From Sphaerisporangium cinnabarinum (GTDB taxonomy: Bacteria; Actinomycetota; Actinomycetes; Actinomycetales; Cellulomonadaceae): DNA of 64,000 bases. The notes below the pieces were generated by a model that ran no database searches, was not told where the DNA came from, and saw nothing but the letters and a program-made list of their open reading frames with translations. The stretch is taken from assembly GCA_003052455.1 (NCBI GenBank), contig QAPD01000071.1, forward strand, positions 1 through 64,000, written 5' to 3'. This document shows positions 44,894-52,814 of this stretch, in pieces. The first letter of the stretch is position 1; each line of letters starts with the position of its first letter. A program made the position numbers and the translations under genes.

Positions 44894-45761
44894 GGCGACC
44901 TCCGAAGAATCCCTGGGGCCGCAGCATCAGCGTCGCGAAGAGCGCGACGTAGAAGATGGTCTGCGCCCACGTGGTGCCGAGCGGCACCTGGAGCAGGCTC
45001 TGGCCGATGCCGAGGACCATGGCGGCGATCGCGGCGCCCGGGATGGAGCCCAGGCCGCCGACGACGATGATCGCCATGAGCGGGCCGATCCAGTGCCAGT
45101 GCAGCGACGGGTAGATCGTCGCGTCGAGCGACAGCGCGGTCCCGCCGATGGCGGCGGTCGCGAGGCCGAGGCCGAAGCCGTAGCCGGCGACGCGGTCGGT
45201 CTTGATGCCGACGAGCTGCGCGGCCTCGCGGTGCTGGATCGTCGCGCGCAGCGCCTGGCCGAACCGGCTGTGCTTCATGAGCACGTAGAGCAGCGCGAGG
45301 GACAGCGCCGCGAGCGCGAACGCCACGAGCTTCACGACGGCGATCCGCGCGCCGAAGAACTCGATGCTCGCGCCCGAGTACGGGAGCTGGATGCGCCGCT
45401 GCGTGCCGCTCCAGACGAAGCCGATCATGCCCTCGATGAAGAGCGCGACGGCGAACGTGAGGAGGACGGACATCATCGTGAGCGTCGCGGGCCGCAGGCG
45501 CGTGATGAGCAGGCGCTGCATCCCGACACCGACGAGGAAGAACAGCGGCACCGTGACGACGAGCGACAGCAGCGGGTCCATGCCGGTCTGCTGGTTGAAG
45601 AACCAGGCGAGGTACGCGGCGAGGATGAGGAACGCCGAGTGGGCGATCATCACGACGCGCATCACGCCGAAGTACAGGGTGAGGCCTGCTGCCAGGAGGG
45701 CGTAGAGCCCTCCCAGCAGCACGCCGAGCACGAGGCTCTGGAAGAGCAGGGTTCCCGTCAC
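44877..45761 (-). CDS. HAAT-type ABC importer permease, LivH-like
   Basis: The 294-residue permease has eight membrane segments and the LivH motifs GLYALLAAGLTLYFGVMRVVMIAHSAFLILAAY, cited in part, the coupling loop SRFGQALRATIQHREAAQLVGI, cited in part, and IVVGGLGSIPGA near the end. It forms the membrane channel with the LivM-like subunit. It starts with GTG 7 nt after the binding-protein stop, so the two should be made together. Confidence 0.92.
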   Translation of the reverse strand: MTGTLLFQSLVLGVLLGGLYALLAAGLTLYFGVMRVVMIAHSAFLILAAYLAWFFNQQTGMDPLLSLVVTVPLFFLVGVGMQRLLITRLRPATLTMMSVLLTFAVALFIEGMIGFVWSGTQRRIQLPYSGASIEFFGARIAVVKLVAFALAALSLALLYVLMKHSRFGQALRATIQHREAAQLVGIKTDRVAGYGFGLGLATAAIGGTALSLDATIYPSLHWHWIGPLMAIIVVGGLGSIPGAAIAAMVLGIGQSLLQVPLGTTWAQTIFYVALFATLMLRPQGFFGGRLAQRF

Positions 45762-45768
45762 GAGGCGA

Positions 45769-47031
45769 TCACCAGGCCGGCTTGGGGAAGACGAAGTCGG
45801 CTTCCTTCGCGTCCTGCGGGAGCACGATCTGGATCTCGCCGCCCACGTACTGCTGGATGAGGTGGGCGCCCTGCGGCTTGCCCGTCTCGTCCCACGTCAG
45901 CGGCCCGACGACGGTCTCGACCTCGTTGTCCCGCAGCCACGAGATGAGCTCCTGCTGGCACTCGCCCTGCTCGGCGCACCCGACGGCCTCGACCGCGGCG
46001 GCGACGACCTGGCCGGTCGTGTACGCGTTGGCCTCGTCCTCGCCGGGCGGGTTGCCGTGCAGCTCCGTGTACCTCTCGACGAAGTCGACGTTCGACGGCC
46101 AGCTCGCGGTCTCCGTGTAGCCCGTGGGGGAGAGGATGCCCTCGGTCTTCGCGCCGATCGCGGCGGAGAACTCGGGGTTGGTGGGCGCGGTCGAGAACGC
46201 GGCGAGCATCGGCTGGTAGTCGAGCTGCTGCAGCGCGACGATGAGGTTCACCGCGTCCTGGTACTGCGTGCCGCCGATGACCATGTCCGCGCCGGAGTCG
46301 TTGATCTTCGCGGCGATCGAGGAGAAGTCGGTCGTGTTGGGCGGGTAGACCTCGTCGACCACGACGTCGAGGCCGGCGTCGGCGAGCTTGTCGCGCAGGC
46401 CGTAGGCGGTGCCCTGGGCGAACGGGTCGTCCATGGCGGCGACGGCGACGGTCTGCGGGCGCTCCGCCTCGGGCATGTCGAGGATGTGGTCGGCGAGGTA
46501 GTTGTAGTGGTCGTCGGCGACGGCGGGGGCGGCGTAGAAGAGGTTCTCGAAGCCCTGCTCGAACACCTCGTTCGCGGCACCGGCCGGCTCGACGAAGAGC
46601 ATCCCGTACTCCTCGGCGACACGGGCGCTCGGCACCACGAGACGTGTCGAGAACGGGCCGAAGACGAGGTCGACCTCGTCCTGCGCGATGAGCGCCTCGT
46701 AGTCCTGCACGACGCGGTCCGCGTTGGACTGGTCGTCGAGGATCTTCAGCTCGACCTGGCGACCGAGGAGGCCGCCGTCCTCGTTGACGAACTGGGCCCA
46801 GGCCTCGTAGCCGCGCTGGACCCCCTTGCCGGGCTCGGAGAAGTCGCCGGTGAGGGGGAGGGAGATGCCGACGACGATCGGGTCGTCCGCGCCACCGCCT
46901 CCGCCCTCGCCGTCGGACCCGCCGGAGCACGCCGTGAGGACGAGCGCCGCTGCGGACGCCCCGGCCACGAGGGCGAACGCACGGCGTGCGCGGGGGCGGG
47001 TGGACATCCGTGGAGTCGACCGAGAATGCAT
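45769..47031 (-). CDS. HAAT-type ABC importer substrate-binding lipoprotein
   Basis: The 420-residue lipoprotein has a signal peptide with lipobox LTAC (C35), an acidic/glycine linker, and a periplasmic-binding-protein fold of the LivJ/LivK/AmiC type: IVVGISLPLTGDFSEPGKGVQRGYEAW, cited in part, LLGRQVELKILDDQS, VDLVFGPFSTRLV and FVEPAGAANEVF. It captures the substrate outside the membrane. Start ATG 47031 follows GGGAGAG. Upstream are two abutting LacI operators and then the divergent LacI gene. Two Cys in VEAVGCAEQGECQQEL could form a disulphide. Confidence 0.9.
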   Translation of the reverse strand: MHSRSTPRMSTRPRARRAFALVAGASAAALVLTACSGGSDGEGGGGGADDPIVVGISLPLTGDFSEPGKGVQRGYEAWAQFVNEDGGLLGRQVELKILDDQSNADRVVQDYEALIAQDEVDLVFGPFSTRLVVPSARVAEEYGMLFVEPAGAANEVFEQGFENLFYAAPAVADDHYNYLADHILDMPEAERPQTVAVAAMDDPFAQGTAYGLRDKLADAGLDVVVDEVYPPNTTDFSSIAAKINDSGADMVIGGTQYQDAVNLIVALQQLDYQPMLAAFSTAPTNPEFSAAIGAKTEGILSPTGYTETASWPSNVDFVERYTELHGNPPGEDEANAYTTGQVVAAAVEAVGCAEQGECQQELISWLRDNEVETVVGPLTWDETGKPQGAHLIQQYVGGEIQIVLPQDAKEADFVFPKPAW

Positions 47032-47103
47032 GGACGTGACTCTCCCTACTTCGTCGTAGTGAAGACCTGAGGCCGTACTGCTCCGTACGAGACCGCTGCA
47101 TTG

Positions 47104-47128
47104 CGAAAGCGCTTTCGTAAGCGCTTCC
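47104..47128. promoter_or_regulatory. Two abutting LacI-type operators
   Basis: CGAAAGCGCTTTCG (47104-47117) is a perfect palindrome, and GTAAGCGCTTCC (47117-47128) is a weaker second one 12 bp on. Both have the AAGCGCTT core of LacI/GalR sites. They lie between the divergent LacI and importer genes, about 75 bp before the importer start. Confidence 0.85.
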
Positions 47129-47224
47129 GCTAGAGTACGGTGCGGACAGCGGATGTGGCAAGCGTCACGTCGGGGAGGGCCCTCGGGTCGCCGACCGGGC
47201 GACGCACGGACGAGCGGAGCAGGG

Positions 47225-48277
47225 GTGCGTCGAGAGGGTCGGGCCACGAAGGGCCGGAGCGCGCTGCGGCTGGTGGACGTCGCCGAGCGGGCGGGCGTGT
47301 CGCTCGCGACCGCGTCGCGCGCGCTGTCCGGCAGCGACGGGGTCTCGGAGGTCCTCGCCGAGCACGTGCGCGACGTCGCCACGCAGATGGGCTACATCGC
47401 CAACCCGCACGCCCGCACGCTCGCGGGCGGCACGACGTCGGTCGCGGGCCTGCTGGTCTACGAGATCGGCGACCCCTACTTCTCCGAGATCGCGAGCGGC
47501 GTCGTGCGCGTCGCGACCGAGCACGGCTGGAGCGTGCAGATCAGCCACACGGAGCGCGAGCCCAGCGCCGAGGTCACGCAGATCCGCCTCATGCGCGCGC
47601 ACCGCGTGGGAGCGATCCTCGTCGCCGGGTCCGGGTACGTCGAGCCCGCGATGGAGGCCGACGCCGCGCGCGAGCTCGAGGCGTTCGAGGAGGCCGGGGG
47701 GCGCGTCGTCGTCATCGGGCGGCACCACCTGCCCAGCGACGCCGTGCTGCCCGACAGCGAGGCGGCCGCCGCGACCCTCACCGAGCACGTGCTCGGCCTG
47801 GGCCACCGGCGGCTCGCGATCGCCGCCGGCCCGGAGCGCCTGACGACCGTCGCCGACCGCACCGCGGGCATCCGGGCCGCCGTCGCGGCGCACGGCCTCG
47901 ACCCGGACGACCTGGTCGTCGTGCACGCGCCGTTCACGCGCGAGGGCGGCCGGGACGCCACGGCGCGCATCCTCGAGGAGGCACCCGGCACGACGGCGAT
48001 CCTCGCGCTCAACGACGCGATGGCCACGGGCGTGCTGTCGCTCCTGCGCGAGCGCGGCGTCGTCGTGCCGCGCGACATGTCCGTCACGGGGTTCGACGAC
48101 ATCCAGGTCGCGCAGGACCTCGCGCCCGCGCTGACGACCGTGCGCCTGCCCATGAGCGAGATGGGCGCCGCCGCGTTCGAGATGGCGCTGCGCCCGCCGT
48201 CGGCCCGGCCCCGCCGCAAGCGCACCGACCACGTGCTCGTCGTGCGCGACTCCACCGCCCCACCCCGCCATCCCTGA
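47225..48277 (+). CDS. LacI-family transcriptional regulator
   Basis: The 350-residue protein has an N-terminal HTH and hinge (LRLVDVAERAGVSLATASRALSGSDGVSEVLAEHVRDVATQMGYIANPHAR, cited in part) and a sugar-binding-protein effector domain (VAGLLVYEIGDPYFSEIASGV, cited in part, ending FDDIQVAQDLAPALTTVRLP, cited in part). I start it at GTG 47225, since the HTH then begins at the usual distance and GGAG lies upstream; ATG 47153 would add 24 Arg/Gly-rich residues. It probably represses the divergent importer and catabolic operon until the substrate appears. Its stop codon lies in the left arm of a dispersed palindrome. Confidence 0.92.
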   Translation: MRREGRATKGRSALRLVDVAERAGVSLATASRALSGSDGVSEVLAEHVRDVATQMGYIANPHARTLAGGTTSVAGLLVYEIGDPYFSEIASGVVRVATEHGWSVQISHTEREPSAEVTQIRLMRAHRVGAILVAGSGYVEPAMEADAARELEAFEEAGGRVVVIGRHHLPSDAVLPDSEAAAATLTEHVLGLGHRRLAIAAGPERLTTVADRTAGIRAAVAAHGLDPDDLVVVHAPFTREGGRDATARILEEAPGTTAILALNDAMATGVLSLLRERGVVVPRDMSVTGFDDIQVAQDLAPALTTVRLPMSEMGAAAFEMALRPPSARPRRKRTDHVLVVRDSTAPPRHP

Positions 48278-48336
48278 GTGCATGACTTCGTCGCGTCCGT
48301 ATCGATTCGACCGCGACGAAGCCATGCACTCACGGG
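48272..48336. repeat. Dispersed long palindrome, copy 3
   Basis: Arms 48272-48295 and 48312-48336 with one mismatch, one extra base and a 16-nt centre. The arm begins CCCTGAGTGCATGACTTCG and shares TGAGTGCATGA and GTCGCG with copies 1 and 2. The LacI stop codon (48275-48277) is in the left arm. Confidence 0.88.
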
Positions 48337-48369
48337 TGGGCCGGGCGGTGGGTCGGGTGGGGCGCGGGG

Positions 48370-49218
48370 TCAGAAGGGCTTGCGCGCGACGACGAGGAAC
48401 CGCGGCGCCTCGTCGACGAACTCGTGGCCCGCGGCGAGGTGCAGGTGCAGGGCGCGCAGGGGTGCCTCGTAGCGCGCGACCGCCTCGGGCGAGAGCGACG
48501 CGAGCCCCGGCACCTGCCACGCCATGAGCCGCAGGTACCAGAGCAGCGCGGACAGGTCGCGGAACCGGCGCAGGCCCTCGTGCTCGCGCGCGGCGTCGAC
48601 CACGAACCCGGCCTCGCGGAGCACCTCGACCGCGGCGTCGAGCGTGACCGAGTCCGGGTCCCACGCCGGCTCGGCGCCGAGCGCGGTGCTCAGGCGCACG
48701 CCGTCGCGCGAGTCGGCCTGCTGCGTGAGGAACACGCCGCCCGGCTCCAGCACGCGGAGCACCTCGTCCGGGTCGAACTCCTCGTGCCGGTCGAGGACGA
48801 CCGCGAACTGGCCGTCGAAGAACGGCAGGAGCTGCTCGTCGTCGCCCTCCACGGGCCGCACCTCGACCCCGAGGGGCTCGAGCCGCCGTCGGGCCACCGG
48901 CAGGTTCGGGGCCCAGCCCTCGGTCGCCGCGGAGCCCGCGGGGAACGGGCCGAGCGTCGAGAGGAGCTCGCCGCCGCCCGTGCCGAGGTCGAGCACGGCC
49001 CCGCGCCCGCTCGCGACGAGCTCGCGCGCGAGCGCGACGTAGTCCCACGGCAGCGGGTCCTCGACGACGCGGCCCGCCACGGGGGAGAGGTCGAACCCGA
49101 CGACGGGGACCGCGCGGGCCCAGGCGACGTGCTCCTCGAACGAGGCGTCCCGGGCGGGCACCGGCACCTCGCTCGCCCGGTCGGGGGTGTCGGGGGTGTC
49201 GGGTACCGCGTCAGGCAT
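48370..49218 (-). CDS. SAM-dependent methyltransferase, class I
   Basis: The 282-residue protein has the SAM-binding motif I VLDLGTGGGELL at about 75-86, the acidic motif VRPVEGDDEQLLPF and a post-motif FAVVLDRHEEF, then EVLRVLEPGGVFLTQQ. The fold is the class I Rossmann type of small-molecule methyltransferases; the substrate is unknown. The first 20 residues repeat DTPDTPD from a short DNA repeat. It stands divergent from the WXG100 cassette. Confidence 0.85.
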   Translation of the reverse strand: MPDAVPDTPDTPDRASEVPVPARDASFEEHVAWARAVPVVGFDLSPVAGRVVEDPLPWDYVALARELVASGRGAVLDLGTGGGELLSTLGPFPAGSAATEGWAPNLPVARRRLEPLGVEVRPVEGDDEQLLPFFDGQFAVVLDRHEEFDPDEVLRVLEPGGVFLTQQADSRDGVRLSTALGAEPAWDPDSVTLDAAVEVLREAGFVVDAAREHEGLRRFRDLSALLWYLRLMAWQVPGLASLSPEAVARYEAPLRALHLHLAAGHEFVDEAPRFLVVARKPF

Positions 49219-49413
49219 GGGTCGATTGTCACCCGCCCGGGCGCCGGAGCCGAACGCGCGAGCGGTGCGCACGCGTGCCCGCCACGACCCGACGGGGAGG
49301 ACTCCCCATCGCCCGCACGACGGCGCGCACGGTAGCCTCCCCGGTGCCCGCCTCGCGCGTCCCGGACACCGGGTGCCGGCGGGCCGGACGACCGACGAGG
49401 GGACGAGGACGAC

Positions 49414-50418
49414 GTGAGCGGTATGTGGGGCGCGGACGTCAACGAGCTGCGGAGGCTCGCGCAGTCGCTGCGGTCCGCCTCCGACCAGCTCGTGAGCACG
49501 ACGTCCGAGGTCAGCGGCCTCGTGGAGGCGGCGGGCCGCTGGCAGGGCGGCGACGCCGACCAGTTCCGCAGCGAGTGGACCGGCACGTCCGTCGCGCTGC
49601 TGCGCGGCGTGAGCCAGACGCTCTCCGAGGCGTCGCAGGCCGTCCTGCGCCACGCGGACCAGCAGTTCGCGACGAGCACCGAGGGCGGGTCCATCCCCTC
49701 CCCGGGCGTCCCCGGGCCCGGCGTGCCGACCGGCCCCGGCGGCGGCCCTCCCGGCGCGGGCGACCCGCTCGACGGCTCGATCTGGGACGTCGGCGACACC
49801 GCCCTGTCCGCGTGGGGCGCCGGCAGCGGCGCGTGGATCGCGTACCGCACGTTCCTCGCCGCGCGCGGCTTCCTCGACGCGAGCCGGCTCGCGGCGCTCT
49901 CGCCCGCGGCCGCGAGCGCCCTGCAGCTCACGCGCGGCATGGCGGTCGGGGACGCCCTGAGCGTGCTCGGGCGGGCCACGACGTTCTCCCGGTTCATGGG
50001 CTTCGCGGGCGGTGCGGCCGGCGTGGTCGGCGGCATCAACCAGATCGTCAACACCCAGTACGACGGCGTGCGCGGCGGCGTCGACCGCGGCATGGGCGTC
50101 CTGTCCGTGATCGGCGGCGCCGGGACCATGGCGATCGCCGCGGGGCTCCTCACCAACCCGGTCGGCATCGCGGTCGTCGCGGGCGCGGCGGCGGTCGCGG
50201 GCGTCTGGGCGCTCGGCAACCTCGTCTACGACAACTGGGACTCGATCACCGGGTTCTTCTCCGACCCGGGCCCGTACCTCGCGGACGGCTGGAACGACGT
50301 CACGAGCTTCGTCGGGGACGCGGCCGATACCATCGGCGACGTCGCGTCCGACGTCGGTGACGCGATCGGCGACGGGCTCTCCGCCGCCGGCGACTTCATC
50401 GGAGGCCTCTTCTCGTGA
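49414..50418 (+). CDS. WXG100-domain protein with hydrophobic C-terminal region
   Basis: The 334-residue protein has an N-terminal helical hairpin of WXG100/ESX type: W43-Q-G45 in GRWQGGDADQF, flanked by VNELRRLAQSLRSASDQLVSTTSEV, cited in part, and TSVALLRGVSQTLSEASQAVL, cited in part. A Pro/Gly linker spans 92-120. The C-terminal half has strongly hydrophobic, glycine-rich helices (GFAGGAAGVVGGI, VLSVIGGAGTMAIAAGLLTNPVGIAVVAGAAAVAGVWALG, cited in part) and a repeated DxxGDxxSDVGDAIGDG tail. This is the layout of type VII secretion substrates with membrane-active ends. Start GTG. Its stop overlaps the next start by 4 nt. Confidence 0.72.
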   Translation: MSGMWGADVNELRRLAQSLRSASDQLVSTTSEVSGLVEAAGRWQGGDADQFRSEWTGTSVALLRGVSQTLSEASQAVLRHADQQFATSTEGGSIPSPGVPGPGVPTGPGGGPPGAGDPLDGSIWDVGDTALSAWGAGSGAWIAYRTFLAARGFLDASRLAALSPAAASALQLTRGMAVGDALSVLGRATTFSRFMGFAGGAAGVVGGINQIVNTQYDGVRGGVDRGMGVLSVIGGAGTMAIAAGLLTNPVGIAVVAGAAAVAGVWALGNLVYDNWDSITGFFSDPGPYLADGWNDVTSFVGDAADTIGDVASDVGDAIGDGLSAAGDFIGGLFS

Positions 50419-51230
50419 CCCAGCAGCCGACCATGCAGTGGTCCGCGGCCGACATCGCGGCCGCCGAGCAGACGCTCGCGCGCACGGCGCCCGGCGAGGT
50501 GACGCACGTCGTCACGCTCACGGACGAGGAGGTCGCGATCCTCGACGGGCTCCAGAACCCGCAGCTCGTCCCGCTGCCCTGGCTCGACGCGCAGGAGGGC
50601 GCGGACCGCACGCTCGTCGGGCGCGTGGCCCTGCGGTCGCTGCTCGCGCGGGGTCTCGTGGTGCCGTCGGACGAGGAGCGCCCGCCCGGGCCGGGCGGCG
50701 AGCCGCAGGTCGGGATCGAGGCGGTCACCGAGGTGACGGGCCCGCTCGTGCTGCGCCGCACGGCGTCGGCCATCCTGTCCGCGGACCGCACGACGGCGCT
50801 CGGCAAGCACTGGGTGTACGTCTACCTGCACGACGAGGACCGGGTGCTCGAGGAGGAGGTCGGGCCGAGCGGCCACCACTCCTTCAGCGTCTACCCGCTC
50901 GCCGAGCTCGCGGGCCGCCTCGCGGTGTTCCTCGACCCCGCGGCGAAGGCCGTGCTCGACGGCCGCGCCCGCACCTTCACGACCGAGCAGTTCGCCACGG
51001 AGGCGCGCACGTCCCCCGAGCTCTCCGGAGCGGTCGCCGTCACGGTGCTCGGCGCGGTGCGCGCGGGCTCGGACTCCCTCGTGCGGGTGAGCGTCTACAC
51101 GACGCCGGACGGCGTGTACGTCGTGCGCGGCGGCGAGCACGGAGCCGACGGCGCGCCCGTCACGCTCGAGATGTCGGAGGTCGGGCCGGCGACGCTGCGC
51201 CGCCTGCCCGCCGAGCTGCTCGGCCGATGA
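50415..51230 (+). CDS. Soluble partner protein, possibly EspG-like
   Basis: The 271-residue protein has no signal or membrane segment. Its layout, helical LTDEEVAILDGLQNPQLVPLPWLDAQEGADRTLVGRVALRSLLARGL, cited in part, with later beta strands and a final VRVSVYTTPDGVYVVRGGEHG, resembles ESX-secretion-associated EspG-like chaperones, which bind WXG100-type substrates. The match is of pattern only. It is coupled to the WXG100 gene (GTGA) and to the next membrane protein (ATGA). An immunity role is an alternative. Confidence 0.5.
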   Translation: MTQQPTMQWSAADIAAAEQTLARTAPGEVTHVVTLTDEEVAILDGLQNPQLVPLPWLDAQEGADRTLVGRVALRSLLARGLVVPSDEERPPGPGGEPQVGIEAVTEVTGPLVLRRTASAILSADRTTALGKHWVYVYLHDEDRVLEEEVGPSGHHSFSVYPLAELAGRLAVFLDPAAKAVLDGRARTFTTEQFATEARTSPELSGAVAVTVLGAVRAGSDSLVRVSVYTTPDGVYVVRGGEHGADGAPVTLEMSEVGPATLRRLPAELLGR

Positions 51231-51964
51231 CGGCCCCGACCGGAGACCGCGCGACGCGCAAGGTGCGCCACTGGGCCGACGCGTCGCGCCTCGGCCGCCT
51301 CCGGCACGTCGAGGCCGCGACGCCGAACGGCCCCGCGTGGGCGGTGGTCCTCGTGCTCGTGCTCATCGCGCCGGTCGCCAGCCTGGCCGACGGCGAGGTC
51401 GTCGCCGCGGGCGTCCTGCTCGTGGCCGTCGCCGCCATGCTCGGCGTCCTGCTGTGGTTCCTGGGCTCGGAGAAGCTGCTCGTGCTCGACGGCGGCATCG
51501 TCGTGGGCTCGTTCGCGCCGTTCCTGCGCCCGACGGTGATCCCGTGGTCGGGGATCGACCCCCGCACGGTGTCCGCGGTCGTGGGCAACCAGCGCACGAT
51601 CGGGCTCCTCATGGCCGACCGCGGCGTGAGCGGCGCGTCGCGCACGGTGCTGTGGTCGCGCCGTCCGATCACGTTCCTCGCCGTGTCGCCGGTCGTTGCG
51701 CGGCACGCGTGGGCGCAGGGGCAGCCCGTCGACCTCGCGACCGCCCCCGGCTTCGACCTGTGGGTCTTCTCGACGCGGCGGCCGTCCCGGCAGGCGCCCC
51801 TGGTGCACGCGCTCGCCGCCGCGATGCACGACGCGCGGGTCCCCGGCGCCGACGCGGTCGTCTCGCACGCGCTCCCGCCGCGGCGGCTGCGCTCGACCGC
51901 CGAGGACGCCGACCACCTGGGCATCCCCGAGCGGTTCCGCCGCGCGCAGCTCCGGCGCGTCTGA
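51227..51964 (+). CDS. Membrane protein of the WXG100 cassette
   Basis: The 245-residue protein has two hydrophobic segments at about 37-80 (AWAVVLVLVLIAPVASLA and VVAAGVLLVAVAAMLGVLLWFL, cited in part), followed by a beta-rich domain of about 150 residues (LLVLDGGIVVGSFAPFLRPTVIPWSGIDPRTV, cited in part) of PH-like character. I recognise no family. Its ATG overlaps the previous stop by 4 nt. As the only membrane component, it could be an immunity protein or an anchor of the other two; no homologue of the type VII core ATPase is in the window. Confidence 0.6.
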   Translation: MTAPTGDRATRKVRHWADASRLGRLRHVEAATPNGPAWAVVLVLVLIAPVASLADGEVVAAGVLLVAVAAMLGVLLWFLGSEKLLVLDGGIVVGSFAPFLRPTVIPWSGIDPRTVSAVVGNQRTIGLLMADRGVSGASRTVLWSRRPITFLAVSPVVARHAWAQGQPVDLATAPGFDLWVFSTRRPSRQAPLVHALAAAMHDARVPGADAVVSHALPPRRLRSTAEDADHLGIPERFRRAQLRRV

Positions 51965-51986
51965 CTCCCCGGGCACTGCCCGGTCA

Positions 51987-52015
51987 CGGCCGCGTCCGAC
52001 GCCTCGCCGCGGCCG
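51987..52015. terminator. Bidirectional terminator hairpin
   Basis: CGGCCGCG (51987-51994) pairs with CGCGGCCG (52008-52015) over a 13-nt loop between the convergent WXG100 cassette and idi. Confidence 0.5.
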
Positions 52016-52034
52016 GGTCACGCCCCAGGCGCGG

Positions 52035-52631
52035 TCAGGCGGAGGCGGAGCCGAAGGCCGCAGCGAGGGGAGCCGTCGGGCCGTCGTCGGCCGTGCTCGC
52101 GCCGCCGAGCGCCGCGACCTGGAGCACCATCCACGGGCTGAACGCCCACGGCGTGGCGGCGACGCCGCGCGCGACGTCCCGCGGGTCCGCCCAGGCGAGC
52201 TCCATCACCTCGTCGGGGTTCGCCTCGACCGGGCCGGCGGCACGGGCGGCGTAGACGGGGCAGATCTCGTTCTCCACGACGCCCGACGCGTCGACGGCCC
52301 GGTAGCGGAACCCGGGGACCGCGACCTCCAGGTCCGCGATCTCGAGCCCGAGCTCGTGCCGCGCGTGGCGGACGATCGACTCCTCGGTCGACTCCGTCCA
52401 GCGCGGGTGCCCGCAGAACGAGTTGGTCCACACGCCGGGCCACGTGCGCTTCGCGAGCGCGCGCCGCGTGAGGAGCAGGCGGCCCGCGTCGTCGAGCACG
52501 TAGCAGGAGAAGGCGAGGTGCAGGGGCGTCTCGGTCGTGTGGACCGCGGCGCGCTCGAAGGTACCGGTCCGGCGGCCCTGGTCGTCGACTGTGACGACGT
52601 GGTCGGCGGCGACGGGGACGTGCGAGGTCAT
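52035..52631 (-). CDS. idi: Isopentenyl-diphosphate delta-isomerase, type 1
   Basis: The 198-residue Nudix-fold enzyme interconverts isopentenyl and dimethylallyl diphosphate for isoprenoid synthesis. The catalytic C73 (TNSFCGHPR) and E122 (VVENEICPVY) are 49 residues apart, as in the E. coli enzyme (C67 and E116). LTRRALAKRTWPGVWTNS, cited in part, and the ESIVRHARHELGLEI Nudix-like helix are present. ATG 52631 starts a normal-length protein; the C-terminal 25 residues are Ala/Thr-rich. It is divergent from the siderophore permease operon. Confidence 0.96.
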   Translation of the reverse strand: MTSHVPVAADHVVTVDDQGRRTGTFERAAVHTTETPLHLAFSCYVLDDAGRLLLTRRALAKRTWPGVWTNSFCGHPRWTESTEESIVRHARHELGLEIADLEVAVPGFRYRAVDASGVVENEICPVYAARAAGPVEANPDEVMELAWADPRDVARGVAATPWAFSPWMVLQVAALGGASTADDGPTAPLAAAFGSASA

Positions 52632-52747
52632 GCGGCCACTCTCGCACACGCCGCTCGTGGACCGGCACACCCCGGGGGCACCCACGGTGAGCGGGGTCAC
52701 TCCACCGGGTGCGCGCCCGACCTTGCCGGACCCTCCCGGGCGTGAAT

Positions 52748-52766
52748 TAAGGTGAGGGTAACCTCA
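52748..52766. promoter_or_regulatory. Iron box (IdeR/DtxR-type operator)
   Basis: TAAGGTGAGGGTAACCTCA matches the DtxR/IdeR consensus TTAGGTTAGSCTAACCTAA at most symmetric positions and contains the inverted repeat GTGAGG-GTAA-CCTCAC. It is about 50 bp before the first permease start and should block the operon when iron is plentiful. Confidence 0.8.
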
Positions 52767-52814
52767 CTAGTGTTGACCCGCCGGGCCGAGCGCCCCCGAG
52801 CAGATCCGAGCACC

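Noticed and set aside
42116-47031. Simple branched-chain amino acid or urea operon
   Set aside because: The translational coupling to Gfo/Idh, DUF993 and isomerase genes and LacI control argue for another substrate, though this is not proven.
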